From SFTJ01 sp051871515 (GTDB lineage: Bacteria; Bacteroidota; Bacteroidia; Bacteroidales; Muribaculaceae): 5,857 nt of DNA. This document shows, piece by piece, positions 5,516 through 5,857 of this stretch. The stretch spans positions 1-5,857 of the forward strand of contig JBJECY010000117.1 of the NCBI GenBank assembly GCA_051871515.1, in the 5' to 3' direction. Below the pieces are notes generated by a model. That model did no database searches, was not told where the DNA came from, and saw only the letters and a list, made by a program, of their open reading frames with translations. The position numbers were made by a program, and so were the translations under genes. Positions within the stretch are counted from its first letter, which is position 1. Every line of letters starts with the position of its first letter.

Positions 5516-5728
5516 TTATTCGTGCAGCAACACTGTCTCGCCGTTGATTATGTATATTCCTTGCGGCAGTTTGCGCAATTGCGCCGCAGAGACATTCTTC
5601 ATCAGCAATATGCCGCTAAGGTTGTAAACGGTGTATCTATCGCTATCTTTCACCACATTGTCTATGCCAGAAGGATTGGTAGAGAGTGTTACATTATATG
5701 TGCCCGGATTGATGCGAATATTAAAACA
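5516..5728 (-). pseudogene. Remnant of a secreted protein: sorting-domain-like C-terminal tail
   Basis: The minus strand encodes 70 residues open to a stop codon at 5516-5518, with an in-frame stop just upstream (5729-5731) and no suitable start. The tail reads YTVYNLSGILLMKNVSAAQL and then RKLPQGIYIINGETVLLHE. This resembles the C-terminal domains (VYNLxG, LPxGIYIVNG) that direct cargo to the type IX secretion system or the cell surface in Bacteroidota. The expected large N-terminal cargo is missing. A 16-codon frame (5771-5721, MLTPFMLRGIASAVMF) overlaps its beginning. Removing one base from the four-base run at 5723-5726 would join the two into about 84 residues. A gene deleted for its middle and then frameshifted is the likeliest reading; a sequencing error is possible. 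Confidence 0.6.
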
Positions 5729-5785
5729 TTACCGCACTCGCTATGCCTCGTAACATAAAAGGCGTTAGCATTGAGTGCTATGTTG

Positions 5786-5793
5786 CAAAGTTA
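5786..5793 (-). promoter_or_regulatory. Possible -7 element upstream of the remnant
   Basis: Read on the minus strand this is TAACTTTG, identical to the -7 elements of the tRNA-Leu and efflux promoters. No TTTG lies at the right distance upstream, so it is a partial match. It could be the surviving promoter of the truncated gene, with a start about 10 bases before the ATG at 5771. Confidence 0.35.
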
Positions 5794-5857
5794 ATGTTTT
5801 TTATTATTGCTGTCCGATAAAAGTTGAAGATGGCAATGGAGTGTGTCACAGCAGCCG

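Noticed and set aside
5436..5758. Two plus-strand frames of 63 and 78 codons over the minus-strand remnant
   Set aside because: The opposite strand encodes a recognisable sorting-domain-like tail; the plus frames show no motif and run through a hairpin.
5830..5857. ATG at 5830 opening a plus-strand frame (MAMECVTAA) to the window edge
   Set aside because: Only nine codons are visible and there is no good promoter or ribosome-binding site, so a gene start cannot be supported.
1..5857. CRISPR array, insertion sequence, toxin-antitoxin or phage-defence system
   Set aside because: No regularly spaced repeats, transposase, integrase, terminal inverted repeats or defence-type domains were seen on either strand.

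Overview
This window looks like chromosomal DNA from the phylum Bacteroidota, probably order Bacteroidales. The evidence is several promoter-like sites of the Bacteroidota type (TTTG near -33 and TAnnTTTG near -7), few convincing Shine-Dalgarno sequences, a tRNA gene without an encoded CCA end, and a C-terminal fragment resembling a type IX secretion sorting domain. The moderate GC content would suit Muribaculaceae or a related gut family, but that level of assignment is a guess.

Left part (1-2056): the start of a lipoprotein RND efflux adaptor gene runs leftwards off the window edge. It is divergent from a complete AraC-family regulator gene. The 267 bases between the two genes hold a candidate promoter for each, a hairpin at the presumed 5' end of the efflux mRNA, a 14-base dyad, and an 8-base direct repeat with 33-base spacing next to the regulator promoter. 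The arrangement suggests that the regulator controls itself and perhaps the efflux operon.

Middle part (2057-5116): three genes on the plus strand form a probable operon. They are argininosuccinate lyase (argH), an aldo/keto reductase of the YghZ (L-glyceraldehyde 3-phosphate reductase) type, and a small lipoprotein. The last two overlap by ATGA. The lipoprotein's C-terminal half reads like a Rieske domain in which the metal-binding histidines have become cysteines. The argH leader of about 100 bases can form two mutually exclusive stems and contains a four-codon reading frame with one arginine codon.

Right part (5117-5857): a tRNA-Leu(UAA) gene has a well-matched promoter and a strong intrinsic terminator. 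Part of that terminator repeats 12 bases of the tRNA anticodon arm. Beyond it lie a run of dyads, a 14-bp perfect hairpin and, on the minus strand, a 5'-truncated remnant of a secreted protein that keeps only a sorting-domain-like tail. The last 60 or so bases show no assignable gene.

Most of the window is ordinary core or housekeeping content. The best candidates for something undescribed are the all-cysteine Rieske-like lipoprotein, the argH leader and the regulator's operator arrangement.
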